Assembly (NCBI RefSeq): GCF_001083795.1
Contig: NZ_LAVK01000004.1
Coordinates: forward strand, 1 to 62,028
DNA from: Streptomyces sp. SBT349
Lineage (GTDB): Bacteria > Actinomycetota > Actinomycetes > Streptomycetales > Streptomycetaceae
Length of the DNA stretch: 62,028 bases
Reading direction: 5' to 3'
Shown: positions 1 through 7,873 of the stretch, in pieces
Numbering within the stretch: position 1 is the first letter of the stretch
Layout: every line of letters starts with the position of its first letter
The notes under the pieces: model-generated
What the model saw: the letters and a program-made list of their open reading frames with translations, nothing else
Database searches by the model: none
Told to the model about the DNA's origin: nothing
Made by a program: the position numbers and the translations under genes

Positions 1-21
1 GGGGGCGAGGAGGATGGGGGG

Positions 22-765
22 ATGCGACTGGAGGCGATCAGCTGGGAGCGGCTCACCGGCGAACTGGTGGACCGCCTGGCAGGGGTGGCGACCGGCCCCG
101 GTCCCGAGTGGGCGCGGGTGCTGATCGACGGGGCCCCGGCGGCCGGGACCGGGGCGCCGGCCCGGTGGATGGCCGAGGAGCTGAGGCTGCGGGGGCGGCC
201 CGCGCTCGTGGTGGCGGCCGAGGGGTTCCTGCGGGCGGACTCGCTGCGCTTCGAGTACGGCAGGCGGGACCCCGACGCCTACGTCGACCTGTGGCTCGAC
301 ACCGGCGCCCTCTGGCGCGAGGTCCTCACGCCGCTCGACCCCGGCGGGACGGGGCGGGTGCTGCCCGACCTGTGGGACGCCGAGCGCGACCGCGCCACCC
401 GTTCCCCCTACACCGAACTGCCGCCGGGGGGCGTGCTCCTGCTGCACGGCACCTTTCTGCTGGGGCGGTGGTTCCCGGCCGATCTGACGGTGCACCTGAG
501 CCTGTCGCCCGGCGCGCTGGCGCGGCGGACGCCGGAGGGGGAGCGGTGGACGCTCCCCGCGTTCGCCCGGTACGAGAGCGAGGCGCGGCCCGTCGAGGAG
601 GCCGATGTCGTCGTCCGCGTGGACGACCCGAGGCGGCCCGCCTGGACGCCCCCGCCTGACCGCCGCCCCCTCCCGCCCCTGACCGAAACCACATGCGAGG
701 GGCGGCGTTGGGCTGCGAACGGCTGCCGCACGCCGTCGAACCTGCAACACTGGGTGCTCGAATGA
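22..765 (+). CDS. Uridine kinase-like P-loop protein with degenerate Walker A
   Basis: A 247-residue cytoplasmic protein resembling the uridine kinase-like family common in Streptomyces (weak recognition). Residues 36-44 (DGAPAAGTG) sit where the nucleotide-binding loop should be, but the Lys of the GxxxxGK[ST] motif is Thr43, so ATP binding is doubtful. After about residue 212 the chain runs into Pro/Arg-rich sequence and a low-complexity tail (NLQHWVLE at the end) that does not look like a folded domain. A lost stop codon or frameshift near base 660 would explain this. The ATG at 22 follows a GAGGAGGATGGGGGG stretch that can serve as a ribosome-binding site. Only 21 bases of upstream DNA are visible. 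Confidence 0.6.
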   Translation: MRLEAISWERLTGELVDRLAGVATGPGPEWARVLIDGAPAAGTGAPARWMAEELRLRGRPALVVAAEGFLRADSLRFEYGRRDPDAYVDLWLDTGALWREVLTPLDPGGTGRVLPDLWDAERDRATRSPYTELPPGGVLLLHGTFLLGRWFPADLTVHLSLSPGALARRTPEGERWTLPAFARYESEARPVEEADVVVRVDDPRRPAWTPPPDRRPLPPLTETTCEGRRWAANGCRTPSNLQHWVLE

Positions 766-794
766 TCGGCGGACAGTGACAGGGGCGGTGGCTG

Positions 795-1235
795 GTGGAC
801 GACTCGGGAAAGCCGTATACCACTGACGAGGTGCTGCACGCGGTGGCGCTGATCCAGGCCCACCTGGCCGAGGACGAGGAGGCCGTGCAGGCACTCCAGG
901 ACGAGACCGAGGAGAGCGCCCGCCAGTGCGCCAGGTCCATGTTCGCGCTGGCCCACGTCATCGTCTTCGGCCAGATCATTCCGGAGATGTGGGTCATCAA
1001 GCAGAACCTGGACTTCGGTCACACCAGCCGCGTTCCCGAGCTCAACCTGGCCATCCACGTGCTCAAGCGCATGGAGGAGCGGATCGGCCTCGCGCATGTC
1101 CACCCGGTGGTCGGCGCCCTGTCCGCGGGCGATGTGATGGACCTGATCATCCAGTGCACCGGGACCACGATGGAGGATGTGCCGGGCTTCCTCGACACCG
1201 TCCGCGAACGGACCCTGCGCACCGCCCAGTTCTGA
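795..1235 (+). CDS. Conserved hypothetical protein
   Basis: A 146-residue soluble protein with no recognised catalytic motif. The N-terminal third is acidic and helical (residues 10-45). A conserved-looking centre contains ALAHVIVFGQIIPEMW and NLDFG, followed by HVHPVV. The GTG at 795 is preceded by AGGGG at 781-785 with 9 nt spacing, which supports this start. It lies 29 nt downstream of the kinase-like gene and could be co-transcribed. Its stop is only 8 nt from that of the convergent dehydrogenase. Function unknown. Confidence 0.75.
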   Translation: MDDSGKPYTTDEVLHAVALIQAHLAEDEEAVQALQDETEESARQCARSMFALAHVIVFGQIIPEMWVIKQNLDFGHTSRVPELNLAIHVLKRMEERIGLAHVHPVVGALSAGDVMDLIIQCTGTTMEDVPGFLDTVRERTLRTAQF

Positions 1236-1243
1236 GCCGGGCC

Positions 1244-2251
1244 TCAGTCCCCGGCCATCGTCAGTACCGCGGCCCCCCGCACCCCCCCCGCGGCCAGGTC
1301 GTCCAGCGCCGCGTCCGCCCGTTCGAACGGGTAGGGCATCACCGTCGTCCGGATCCGGTGTTCCGCCGCCGCCGCGAGGAACTCCCGCCCGTCCTCCCGC
1401 GTGTTGGCCGTCACGCTCCGCACCGTCCGCTCCCGGAAGAGGAGCGCCTCGTAGTCCAGCGGCGGGATCGCCGACAGGTAGATGCCCGCGATGCTCAGCG
1501 TTCCGCCCGCGTCCAGCGCCGAGAGCGCCACCGGGACCAGGTCCCCGACCGGCGCGAACAGGATCGCCGCGTCCAGCGGCTCCGGCGGCCCCGCCTCCGC
1601 GTCCCCCGCGGAGGCGGCGCCCAGCTCCAGGGCGAGCGCCGGCGCCGCCTTCGAGCGCGTCAGCACATGGACGCGCGCGCCCCGGCCCACCGCCACCTGC
1701 GCCGTGAGGTGGGCCGAGCCGCCGAAGCCGTAGATGCCCAGCCGCCCGCCCTCGGGAAGGTCGGCGCGCCGCAGCGCCCGGTAGCCGATGATCCCGGCGC
1801 AGAGCAACGGGGCCAGCTCCTCGTCGGTGAACCCCTCGGGTAGCGCGTAGGCGTACGCCGCGGGCACCGTCAGGTACTCGGCGTACCCGCCGTCCTCGTC
1901 CCAGCCGGTGTACCGCGAGTGCGGGCACAGGTTCTCCTGGCCGCGGCGGCAGAACCGGCACCGGCCGTCGGTGTGCCGCAGCCAGGGAACGCCGACCCGG
2001 TCGCCCACCGCGTGCTCACCGGCCCGCGGGCCCGCCGCCACCACCTCCCCGACCACCTCGTGCCCCGGCACCACCGGCGAGCGGTGAGGCGGCAGGTCGC
2101 CGTCCCTCACATGCAGGTCCGTGCGGCACACTCCGCAGGTCCGCACCCGGACCAGCAGCTCGTCGGGCGCCGGGCTGGGCACCGGCAGCCTCACCAGGTC
2201 AAGACGTCCCGGGGCGCGGACCACCCAGGCGCGCATCGTGTCACCGGCCAT
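1244..2251 (-). CDS. Zinc-dependent alcohol dehydrogenase family protein (MDR)
   Basis: A 335-residue medium-chain dehydrogenase/reductase, expected to oxidise or reduce alcohols and aldehydes with NAD(P). The catalytic zinc site is visible as [10 protein letters not shown] and PGHEVVGEV (about residues 40-75). A Rossmann segment with YGFGGSAH follows at about 180. The structural-zinc loop reads [16 protein letters not shown]: it has three Cys, and an Asp replaces the usual first Cys, a variant seen in this subfamily. The start at 2251 is supported by TACCGT on the minus strand (2263-2258), 6 nt before the ATG, as in a leaderless transcript. An alternative ATG lies at 2236. Substrate unknown. 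Confidence 0.85.
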   Translation of the reverse strand: MAGDTMRAWVVRAPGRLDLVRLPVPSPAPDELLVRVRTCGVCRTDLHVRDGDLPPHRSPVVPGHEVVGEVVAAGPRAGEHAVGDRVGVPWLRHTDGRCRFCRRGQENLCPHSRYTGWDEDGGYAEYLTVPAAYAYALPEGFTDEELAPLLCAGIIGYRALRRADLPEGGRLGIYGFGGSAHLTAQVAVGRGARVHVLTRSKAAPALALELGAASAGDAEAGPPEPLDAAILFAPVGDLVPVALSALDAGGTLSIAGIYLSAIPPLDYEALLFRERTVRSVTANTREDGREFLAAAAEHRIRTTVMPYPFERADAALDDLAAGGVRGAAVLTMAGD

Positions 2252-2286
2252 GGCGACACGGTAGCGCCGCGGGGTACCGGCGCCCG

Positions 2287-3717
2287 TCAGGCCAGGCGCC
2301 GTATCTCCCCGCGCACCCGGTAGAACCCGCCGGCCGAGGCGTGCAGCCCGTCCACCACGTACCGCGCGCCGGGCTGGCGGATGTGCCGGGGGAACTGCAC
2401 GTTCCACCCCGGGTCGAACCCGGCGGTGCTCACCCGCATCCGCAGCCGGGAGCCGTCCTGGACGCACTCCACGATCACGCCGCCGCTCGGCACCGCCGCG
2501 ACCGTCTCCACCGAAGCGCCCGGCGTGTACGTCGGCAGCGCCGCCGCCGACTTGACGTCCACGGCCCGCGGCACCGTCCCGGCCTGGGCCGCCGCGATCG
2601 CCGCCTCGCTCGCGTCGACGCACGCCAGCGAGCCGTCGGTGGTGACGACGAACAGCTGCTCGCCGAGGTACTGCATCGACAGCGCCGAGCCCGCGCCCGT
2701 CCCCAGCTTCCACAGCCGGGTGCCGTCCTTGGCGAAGCAGTACACCGAGGACGAGCTGTCCCCGGCGAACACGTAGCGCCCGTCGGGGGCCGCCGCGCAG
2801 GAGTACACCACGGAGTCGCAGGCGTACGTCGCCTCCACGCGGCCCGTCGCCTTCGACAGCCGCTGCACCACCCTGCGGTCGGTCCCCGCGTAGACCGCGT
2901 CGTGCTCCTGCCAGCCGAAGAGCACCGCGCCGCGGGTCGGCGTGTGCCACAACTCGCCGCGGCTGTCGGGCGTGTAGGCCGTCACGCCGCGGCTGTGCCC
3001 GTGGTAGACGGCGGACTCGTCGCGCCGCACCATCCACGCGTGGTCGCCCAGGCTCCGGCGCGACCATTTCAGCTCGTCCTCGTGGTCGATGACGGTCAGC
3101 CGGCCCTGCCGGTCCGAGACGTGCAGGACGCCCTCGTGGATGTCCAGCCAGAAGATGTCGACGTCCTCGGCTATCGCGTAGGCCGCGAACGGCAGCTTGG
3201 ACGACAGGTCGTACACGGTGCCGTCGTCGCACCCGGCGTAGATCCAGAAGTCGTCCGCCACCAGGCACTTGACCCCGTCCGGCAGCCGGTAGCGGGCCAG
3301 CACCTCGCCGTCGTGGGCCAGCGTGTAGACGTCGCCGCTCTGATTGCCCACCCAGCAGCGGTCCTCGTCGATGTGGATGCCGAACGCCGAGGTGCCGGTG
3401 CGGAAGCGCCACAGCACCGGCGCCACCGCCCGCGCGGTCGAGGGGGCGGAGGTGACCTGGCGGCGCGTCACCGACCTCGCGGCCCGCTGCCCCCGCACGG
3501 CCGGCGCGTACCCCTTGCGAACCTTCTCGTCGATCTTCCGGTCCGCCGCCGCCCGCGCCTTCGCGGCCGTCGGGAACGAGCTCGTCTTCGTCTGGCCCCC
3601 CGCCCCGATGCGTCCGTAACGAACGGTCACCGCCGTCCCGTTCACCGAGATCTCGTAGAACTTGTGCGCGCCACCGCCGTCTTCCGACAGCTCCAGATAG
3701 GTCGTGGCCTCGGGCAC
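2287..3717 (-). CDS. WGR domain protein with beta-propeller
   Basis: A 476-residue protein. Residues about 1-75 form a WGR-type domain ([19 protein letters not shown], then [18 protein letters not shown]), a fold found in poly-ADP-ribose polymerases and in bacterial proteins next to DNA-repair genes. Residues about 95-470 are repeats ending in V/I-W or V-Y (for example [18 protein letters not shown]), typical of a WD40/PQQ-like propeller. No signal peptide is seen, so it is cytoplasmic. The ATG at 3717 has an upstream AAGGAG on the minus strand. A strong match to the RecA-independent DNA-damage promoter (3767-3789) lies about 50 nt upstream, back to back with that of the PemK-like gene. A DNA-end or nick sensor scaffold is an inference from the WGR fold and this promoter. 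Confidence 0.85.
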   Translation of the reverse strand: MPEATTYLELSEDGGGAHKFYEISVNGTAVTVRYGRIGAGGQTKTSSFPTAAKARAAADRKIDEKVRKGYAPAVRGQRAARSVTRRQVTSAPSTARAVAPVLWRFRTGTSAFGIHIDEDRCWVGNQSGDVYTLAHDGEVLARYRLPDGVKCLVADDFWIYAGCDDGTVYDLSSKLPFAAYAIAEDVDIFWLDIHEGVLHVSDRQGRLTVIDHEDELKWSRRSLGDHAWMVRRDESAVYHGHSRGVTAYTPDSRGELWHTPTRGAVLFGWQEHDAVYAGTDRRVVQRLSKATGRVEATYACDSVVYSCAAAPDGRYVFAGDSSSSVYCFAKDGTRLWKLGTGAGSALSMQYLGEQLFVVTTDGSLACVDASEAAIAAAQAGTVPRAVDVKSAAALPTYTPGASVETVAAVPSGGVIVECVQDGSRLRMRVSTAGFDPGWNVQFPRHIRQPGARYVVDGLHASAGGFYRVRGEIRRLA

Positions 3718-3766
3718 GGCAAGCTCCTTCCCCCCGGCCCCGATGGCCCGGGTTCATCTGTGCGGA

Positions 3767-3789
3767 ACGTTAGGCGCCGCCACTGACAG
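3767..3789 (-). promoter_or_regulatory. RecA-independent DNA-damage promoter (PafBC type) for the WGR gene
   Basis: Read on the minus strand: CTGTCAGTG (3789-3781), 8 nt, then TAACGT (3772-3767). This matches the actinobacterial consensus TTGTCRGTG-N8-TAnnnT at all positions but the first. A transcript would start near 3760, giving a leader of about 43 nt before the ATG at 3717. Confidence 0.75.
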
Positions 3790-3831
3790 TCCGCGTCGAG
3801 TCCCCGTGCGCGGGCCCGGCCGAGGGACCGC

Positions 3832-3854
3832 CTGTCAGTGCCCGGCGATAGCGT
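3832..3854 (+). promoter_or_regulatory. RecA-independent DNA-damage promoter (PafBC type) for the PemK-like/exonuclease pair
   Basis: CTGTCAGTG (3832-3840), 8 nt, then TAGCGT (3849-3854). The match is perfect apart from the first base. The -10 lies 6 nt before the ATG at 3861, so the mRNA should be leaderless. It faces away from the WGR promoter, with 42 nt between the two motifs. Confidence 0.75.
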
Positions 3855-3860
3855 GTGCGC

Positions 3861-4310
3861 ATGGATCGCATCAGGACAGACCAGATACCCGGACGCGCGG
3901 GCCTCTCGGCGACCGTCGAGGTCGAGCCGCGCGAAGTGGGGCCCGTCCGCACGCAGTACGCGCCCGAGCCCGACGGCGATCCCGACCCCGGCGAGGTCGT
4001 GTGGACCTGGGTCCCGTACGAGGAGAACGACGGCCGCGGCAAGGACCGGCCCGTTCTGGTCGTCGCGCGGGAGGAGCGTCGCGAGACGCTGCTGGCCGTT
4101 CAGCTCACCAGCCGCGACAGGGACCATGACGACGAGTGGATGCCGCTCGGCTCGGGACCCTGGGACCGCACGGGGCGGGACTCGTGGGTGCATCTGGACC
4201 GCGTCCTGCGCGTGCACCCCGAGGGCATGCGGCGCGAGGCGTGCGCGCTGGACCGCGCCCGGTTCAACCGGGTGGTCCACAACCTCCAGCTGCGGCACGG
4301 CTGGCGCTGA
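3861..4310 (+). CDS. PemK/MazF-like domain protein, orphan
   Basis: A 149-residue protein. The segment from about residue 47 (GEVVWTWVPYEENDGRGKDRPVLVVARE) resembles the start of PemK/MazF toxins, where a G(D/E)VV-W strand and a KDRPVLVV strand form the SH3-like barrel. Typical MazF is about 110 residues. This one has an N-terminal extension of about 45 residues with paired VEV/EVGPV segments. No small antitoxin gene lies next to it, so a toxin role is uncertain and the fold may serve another purpose. The ATG at 3861 is chosen over the GTG at 3855 because TAGCGT lies 6 nt upstream. The exonuclease follows after 7 nt, which suggests one transcript. Confidence 0.7.
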   Translation: MDRIRTDQIPGRAGLSATVEVEPREVGPVRTQYAPEPDGDPDPGEVVWTWVPYEENDGRGKDRPVLVVAREERRETLLAVQLTSRDRDHDDEWMPLGSGPWDRTGRDSWVHLDRVLRVHPEGMRREACALDRARFNRVVHNLQLRHGWR

Positions 4311-4317
4311 GGCACCG

Positions 4318-5850
4318 ATGACGGCCGACATGCTCCCCGAGTCGCCTGCCCTGCTCGGGGACCGCTTCGTGGTGCTCGACTGCGAGACCACCGGGTTCAG
4401 CCCCGAGCGTGGCGACCGCATGGTCTCGCTCGCCCTGGTGACCGTGGAGGACGGGCGCGTCACCGACCGGTGGACGAGTCTGGTCGACCCGGGGCGCGAC
4501 ACGGGCCCGGTCCACATACACGGCATCACCAACGCGGAGGCCGCCGCCGCCCCCCGCTTCGCCGACCTGGTGCCCGAGGTCCTGGCCCGGCTCGAAGGCG
4601 CGGTGCTGGTCGCGCACAACGTCGGCTTCGACCTCAGGTTCCTGGCCATGGAGCTGGAGCGGGCCGGCACCGGGCGGCTCCCGGCGACCGCCCTCGACAC
4701 CCTCCGCCTCGCCCGCCGGTTCCTGCCCGAGCTGGACAACCACCGGCTCACCACCTGCGTCGCCGCCCTCGGCATCCCGCACCGCGCCCACCGCGCCGAC
4801 TCGGACGCCGAGGTCACCGCCGCGCTCCTCACCGACCTGCTGCGCCGCGCCGCGCGGGACGGCCACACGGACCTGACCCGCCTGAGCGCCCCCGCCGCCG
4901 ACCTGCTCCGCGAGGAGCGCCGCAAGCGCGTGCGGTGCGACGCGGACACCGAGGGCCTCACGCAGGGCCACCGCGCCGCGCACCTGACCATCGCCGGCTG
5001 GCACGGCGGCGCGGAGGGCTGGCGCGCCGCCCTGGCCAGGCTCCGGGACGACGGGTGCCCGGAGGCCGGGCGGCTGTGGGGCCTCTTCGGCGGGATGCTG
5101 TGCGCCGAGACCTCCGTCTTCGGACCCGCCAGGCCGGAGCTCGCCAGGGACGCGCTGCTGAGGGGCCTGCGGCTCCAGCTCGCCGAGGAGGGGGCGCACC
5201 GCGAGGACGTCGGGCAGATCGTGACCCACCTGGCCACCCTCGACCGCGGCAGCCGCGCCCCCGCTCACCTCCTGGGGCTCTTCCCTTCCGCCGCCGCCGC
5301 GATCGCCGCGCTCCCCGGCTGCCGGAGCTGCTGGTCGTGCGATGCCCTGGGGCTGTGCGACACGGGCAGCGCGGGCGGCGCGCTGGTCTCGCACTACGGC
5401 TCGGCCACGCCGTACCCGGACGACCTCGCGGCCCGGCTGCCGCTGCTCGCCGCCGCCGGGGACCTGGCCGCGCTGGGCCGCGGCGCCCGGTACGCGGGGC
5501 AGGTGTGGGAGCGGCAGGAGCGCGTGGACGACGCCGTGCGGCTGTGGCAGTGGGCCGTGGACCAGGGCGCCCGCGACGCCGCCCTGTTCAACCGGCTGTC
5601 CCTGCACCACGAGCGGCGCCTCGGCGACCACGCGACGGCCCTCGCCCTGTGCGAGCGGGCCCTCGCCGCCCGCCGCGGCGGCTCCACGGCCGCCTCGTCC
5701 TCCTGGTCGGCTCTCGCCCGCCGCGCCGAGCGCTGCCGCCGTCGGCTCTCGGGCCGCCTGCCGCTGGGACCGGTGGGACCGGTGGGGCCGGTGGGACCTG
5801 ATGGTGCGGTGGGCCGGACCTCGTTCGGCGAACGGCAGGGGCACCGCTGA
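4318..5850 (+). CDS. DEDDh 3'-5' exonuclease (DnaQ-like) with long C-terminal region
   Basis: A 510-residue protein. Residues about 12-180 are a DnaQ/epsilon-type exonuclease domain with all acidic ligands visible: DCETTG (Exo I), AHNVGFD (Exo II) and HRADSD (Exo III, DEDDh type). It should remove nucleotides from DNA or RNA 3' ends with two metal ions. The remaining 330 residues are not a polymerase. They contain a Cys-containing segment (CRSCWSCDALGLCD, about 335-350) and a helical stretch like a tetratricopeptide pair (RVDDAVRLWQWAVDQG, then ATALALCERALAARR). The tail has a GPV repeat. The start at 4318 lies 7 nt after the PemK-like gene. Confidence 0.85.
   Translation: MTADMLPESPALLGDRFVVLDCETTGFSPERGDRMVSLALVTVEDGRVTDRWTSLVDPGRDTGPVHIHGITNAEAAAAPRFADLVPEVLARLEGAVLVAHNVGFDLRFLAMELERAGTGRLPATALDTLRLARRFLPELDNHRLTTCVAALGIPHRAHRADSDAEVTAALLTDLLRRAARDGHTDLTRLSAPAADLLREERRKRVRCDADTEGLTQGHRAAHLTIAGWHGGAEGWRAALARLRDDGCPEAGRLWGLFGGMLCAETSVFGPARPELARDALLRGLRLQLAEEGAHREDVGQIVTHLATLDRGSRAPAHLLGLFPSAAAAIAALPGCRSCWSCDALGLCDTGSAGGALVSHYGSATPYPDDLAARLPLLAAAGDLAALGRGARYAGQVWERQERVDDAVRLWQWAVDQGARDAALFNRLSLHHERRLGDHATALALCERALAARRGGSTAASSSWSALARRAERCRRRLSGRLPLGPVGPVGPVGPDGAVGRTSFGERQGHR
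5766..5798 (+). repeat. 9-bp tandem repeat inside the exonuclease gene
   Basis: Three copies of GGGACCGGT (the third has GGGGCCGGT) and a partial fourth, encoding Gly-Pro-Val triplets near the C-terminus of the exonuclease. A simple in-frame repeat, likely to vary in copy number. Confidence 0.7.
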
Positions 5851-6027
5851 CCGCCGTCCGGCGGCCCGGCTCGTGCCCGGGGGCGGCGCGTGCGCGGACG
5901 GAGCGCGTCGGCCGCTCCCCAGGCCGCGGTCAGCCACCTGCGCGGGCGAGGCGATGCTTCGGCGATGATGGTGCCGCGGTCGCCGAGGGCGGACGCGGCG
6001 AGATCGGGACCGGCGAGGAGACCTGCG

Positions 6028-6771
6028 GTGACGGACCAGTTCACACCCATGCCCACCGACTGGGAGCGGGCCCTGGCGATCGTCGCCCACCCCGACGACC
6101 TGGAGTACGGCGCGGCGGCGGCCGTGGCCGAGTGGACCGACGCGGGGCGTGACGTGGCGTACCTGCTGGTGACGCGCGGCGAGGCGGGCATCGACACGCT
6201 GGAGCCCGAGGAGAGCGCGCGGGTCAGGGAGGGCGAGCAGATCGCGAGCGCCGCCGTCGTCGGCGTCGACTCCGTCACCTTTCTCGGGCACCGGGACGGC
6301 GTGATCGAGGAGGGGACCGCGCTCCGCCGCGACCTGGCCGCCGTCATCAGGTCCCACCGGCCCGAGCTGCTGATCACGCTCAACCACCGCGAGACGTGGG
6401 ACTGGGGCACCCGCGCCTGGAACACCCCGGACCACAGGGTCGTGGGACGGGCCGTGCTGGACGCCGCGGGCGACGCGGGGAACCGGTGGATCTTCCCCGA
6501 GCAGCTCGCCGCGGGCGGCGCACGCCCCTGGGACGGGGTGCGCTGGGTGGCCGTGGCCGGCTCCCCCGAGGCGACCCACGCACAGGGCGTGAGCGAACGC
6601 TCCGTGGAGCGGGCCGTCGCCTCGCTCGCCGAGCACCGCGCCTATATCGCCGCCCTCAGCGATCTGGAGCCGGTCGCCTACGCACGGGAATTGCACGCCT
6701 CCATGGCGGAGATGACCGCGCCCCGATTCGGCGGCGCCCCCTGCGTTCCCTTTGAGCTTTTCACCCGCTGA
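6028..6771 (+). CDS. PIG-L family deacetylase
   Basis: A 247-residue LmbE/PIG-L type zinc amidase. These enzymes remove acetyl groups from N-acetylglucosamine-containing substrates, including mycothiol precursors and conjugates. The metal motif AHPDDLEYG lies at about residues 17-25, and the PDHRVVGR motif that supplies the third ligand at about 137. The active site therefore looks complete. The GTG at 6028 is chosen because GAGGAG (6015-6020) precedes it with 7 nt spacing. Longer frames starting at 5890 lack such a site. Physiological substrate unknown. Confidence 0.85.
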   Translation: MTDQFTPMPTDWERALAIVAHPDDLEYGAAAAVAEWTDAGRDVAYLLVTRGEAGIDTLEPEESARVREGEQIASAAVVGVDSVTFLGHRDGVIEEGTALRRDLAAVIRSHRPELLITLNHRETWDWGTRAWNTPDHRVVGRAVLDAAGDAGNRWIFPEQLAAGGARPWDGVRWVAVAGSPEATHAQGVSERSVERAVASLAEHRAYIAALSDLEPVAYARELHASMAEMTAPRFGGAPCVPFELFTR

Positions 6772-6861
6772 TCCCGCGCCGACGCGGCGGCGAAAGTGAC
6801 GCTCCACACACGCGAATCCGGGCCTACGAAGCCCGATAGGATCGAGGATTGCCAAAAGTCC

Positions 6862-6875
6862 GGGACTTTGGTCCC
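6862..6875. promoter_or_regulatory. DevR/DosR-like operator
   Basis: GGGACTTTGGTCCC matches the 14-bp core of the DosR/DevR consensus GGGACTWWAGTCCC at 13 of 14 positions. It lies within a larger imperfect stem (CCAAA..GTC / GACTTTGG). It is about 280 nt before the M23 peptidase and 90 nt after the PIG-L gene. Confidence 0.45.
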
Positions 6876-6988
6876 GTGCGGCCGGGTATTCCGGCGGGAG
6901 CGGCGGCAGACCTCGGGGAATTGACGGGTGGACCCACGATCCGTCCAGGTCAAAAGCACCCTGGTCACGACGTTGAACGTGAAAGAAC

Positions 6989-7014
6989 CCGGTGGGAGAG
7001 GTGTTCTCCGCCGG
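6989..7014 (+). other. Predicted hairpin in the M23 peptidase leader
   Basis: CCGGT pairs with GCCGG (one G-U) and GGAGA pairs with TCTCC around the loop GGTGT, with one bulged G. That is about 10 base pairs in the leader of the peptidase gene. No T-run follows, so it is not an obvious terminator. Confidence 0.4.
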
Positions 7015-7157
7015 TGACCCATGCCTTATTCCGCCCCCGGTGTCTACGGGGTCGTTTCGTAGGAACGGTGCTTGTGGCGGCCTGAGCCGGCGATTATCCA
7101 TGAGGGTGTCCGGCCCGATTGGCTGGAATCTCCCCCACATGCAGAGGTAGTCCAACC

Positions 7158-7814
7158 ATGCCGAACACCAGCACTTTCTCCACGACGCTGAACCGCGCGA
7201 AGAAGAATCTCCGCACCCGCACGGGCGCCATGGTCGCGACCGGTGTGTGCGCCTCGGTCGCCGTGACCGGCGTCTCGGTGGCGGCCGGCCAGGACGGCGG
7301 CGGCGGAAGCCAGGGCACCTTCTCCCCGCACACCGTCTCCGACGTCGCCAAGGCGACCGGCGACCAGGTGAGCGCCCAGAAGGAAGCCGCCAAGAAGTGG
7401 GTCTCCCCCATATCCGACGACTACTCGCTGAGCGCCTCCTTCGGCAACAGCGGTGACCGCTGGGCCTCGGGCCACAGTGGCCAGGACTTCGCCGTGCCCA
7501 CCGGCACCGACGTCGACGCCGTCCACGGCGGCACCGTGGTCAAGGCGGGCGGCAACGGCGCGGGCGACGGCCCCGCGTACGGCAACGCCGTCGTGATCAA
7601 GCACTCCGACGACACCTACACCCAGTACGCGCACCTGTCCGAGATCGACGTCGACCAGGGCGAGACCGTGACCACCGGCGAGCACATCGCCAAGTCCGGC
7701 AACACCGGAAACAGCAGCGGCCCGCACCTCCACTTCGAGGTCAGGACCACGCCGGACTACGGCTCGGCCATCGACCCGGTCGCGTTCCTCAAGGACGAGG
7801 GCGTCAGCCTGTGA
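7158..7814 (+). CDS. Secreted M23 family metallopeptidase
   Basis: A 218-residue lysostaphin-type peptidase that should cleave peptidoglycan cross-bridges outside the cell. A basic N-terminus (LNRAKKNLRTRTGAM) followed by a hydrophobic Ala/Val/Gly stretch forms a signal or anchor to about residue 50. The LytM domain spans about 95-210. Zinc ligands are visible in GHSGQDFAV (first His and Asp) and SGPHLHFEV (HxH). The ATG at 7158 has GAGG at 7144-7147 with 10 nt spacing. It ends just before a bidirectional terminator hairpin. A long leader with regulatory-looking elements lies upstream. Confidence 0.88.
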   Translation: MPNTSTFSTTLNRAKKNLRTRTGAMVATGVCASVAVTGVSVAAGQDGGGGSQGTFSPHTVSDVAKATGDQVSAQKEAAKKWVSPISDDYSLSASFGNSGDRWASGHSGQDFAVPTGTDVDAVHGGTVVKAGGNGAGDGPAYGNAVVIKHSDDTYTQYAHLSEIDVDQGETVTTGEHIAKSGNTGNSSGPHLHFEVRTTPDYGSAIDPVAFLKDEGVSL

Positions 7815-7851
7815 CACCCGCAGCCTGTGACACCCGCGGCCCGTGACTCCC

Positions 7852-7873
7852 CCGGCCGGCCTCAGCCGGCCGG
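7852..7873. terminator. Bidirectional hairpin between M23 peptidase and convergent gene
   Basis: CCGGCCGGC, loop CTCA, GCCGGCCGG: a perfect 9-bp stem. The stop codon of the leftward gene (7862-7864) lies in the loop. No T-run is present, which is usual for terminators at this GC content. Confidence 0.55.

Larger units (their letters stand above)
6772..7157. other. 386-bp intergenic region upstream of the M23 peptidase
   Basis: No convincing gene. It holds a DevR/DosR-like box (6862-6875), a -10-like TAGGAT (6837-6842), an odd-length palindrome ACGTT-G-AACGT (6970-6980) and a leader hairpin (6989-7014). The long untranslated leader suggests post-transcriptional control of the peptidase. The conserved elements of the c-di-AMP (ydaO) riboswitch, often found before cell-wall hydrolases in this genus, were not recognised. 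Confidence 0.5.

Noticed and set aside
1244..3757. Very long open frames opposite or across real genes (for example minus 1244-3757, plus 13217-16711, minus 15885-19724)
   Set aside because: They are Arg/Ala/Gly/Pro-rich shadow translations caused by high third-position GC; the real genes in other frames have clear motifs.
3861..4310. A classical toxin-antitoxin pair
   Set aside because: No small antitoxin gene lies before or after; the protein is longer than MazF.
5851..6027. Longer PIG-L protein starting at 5890
   Set aside because: The extra 46 residues are Arg/Ala-rich and lack a ribosome-binding site; GAGGAG before the GTG at 6028 decides the start.
6772..7157. c-di-AMP (ydaO) riboswitch before the M23 peptidase
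   Set aside because: Conserved ydaO elements are not recognisable.
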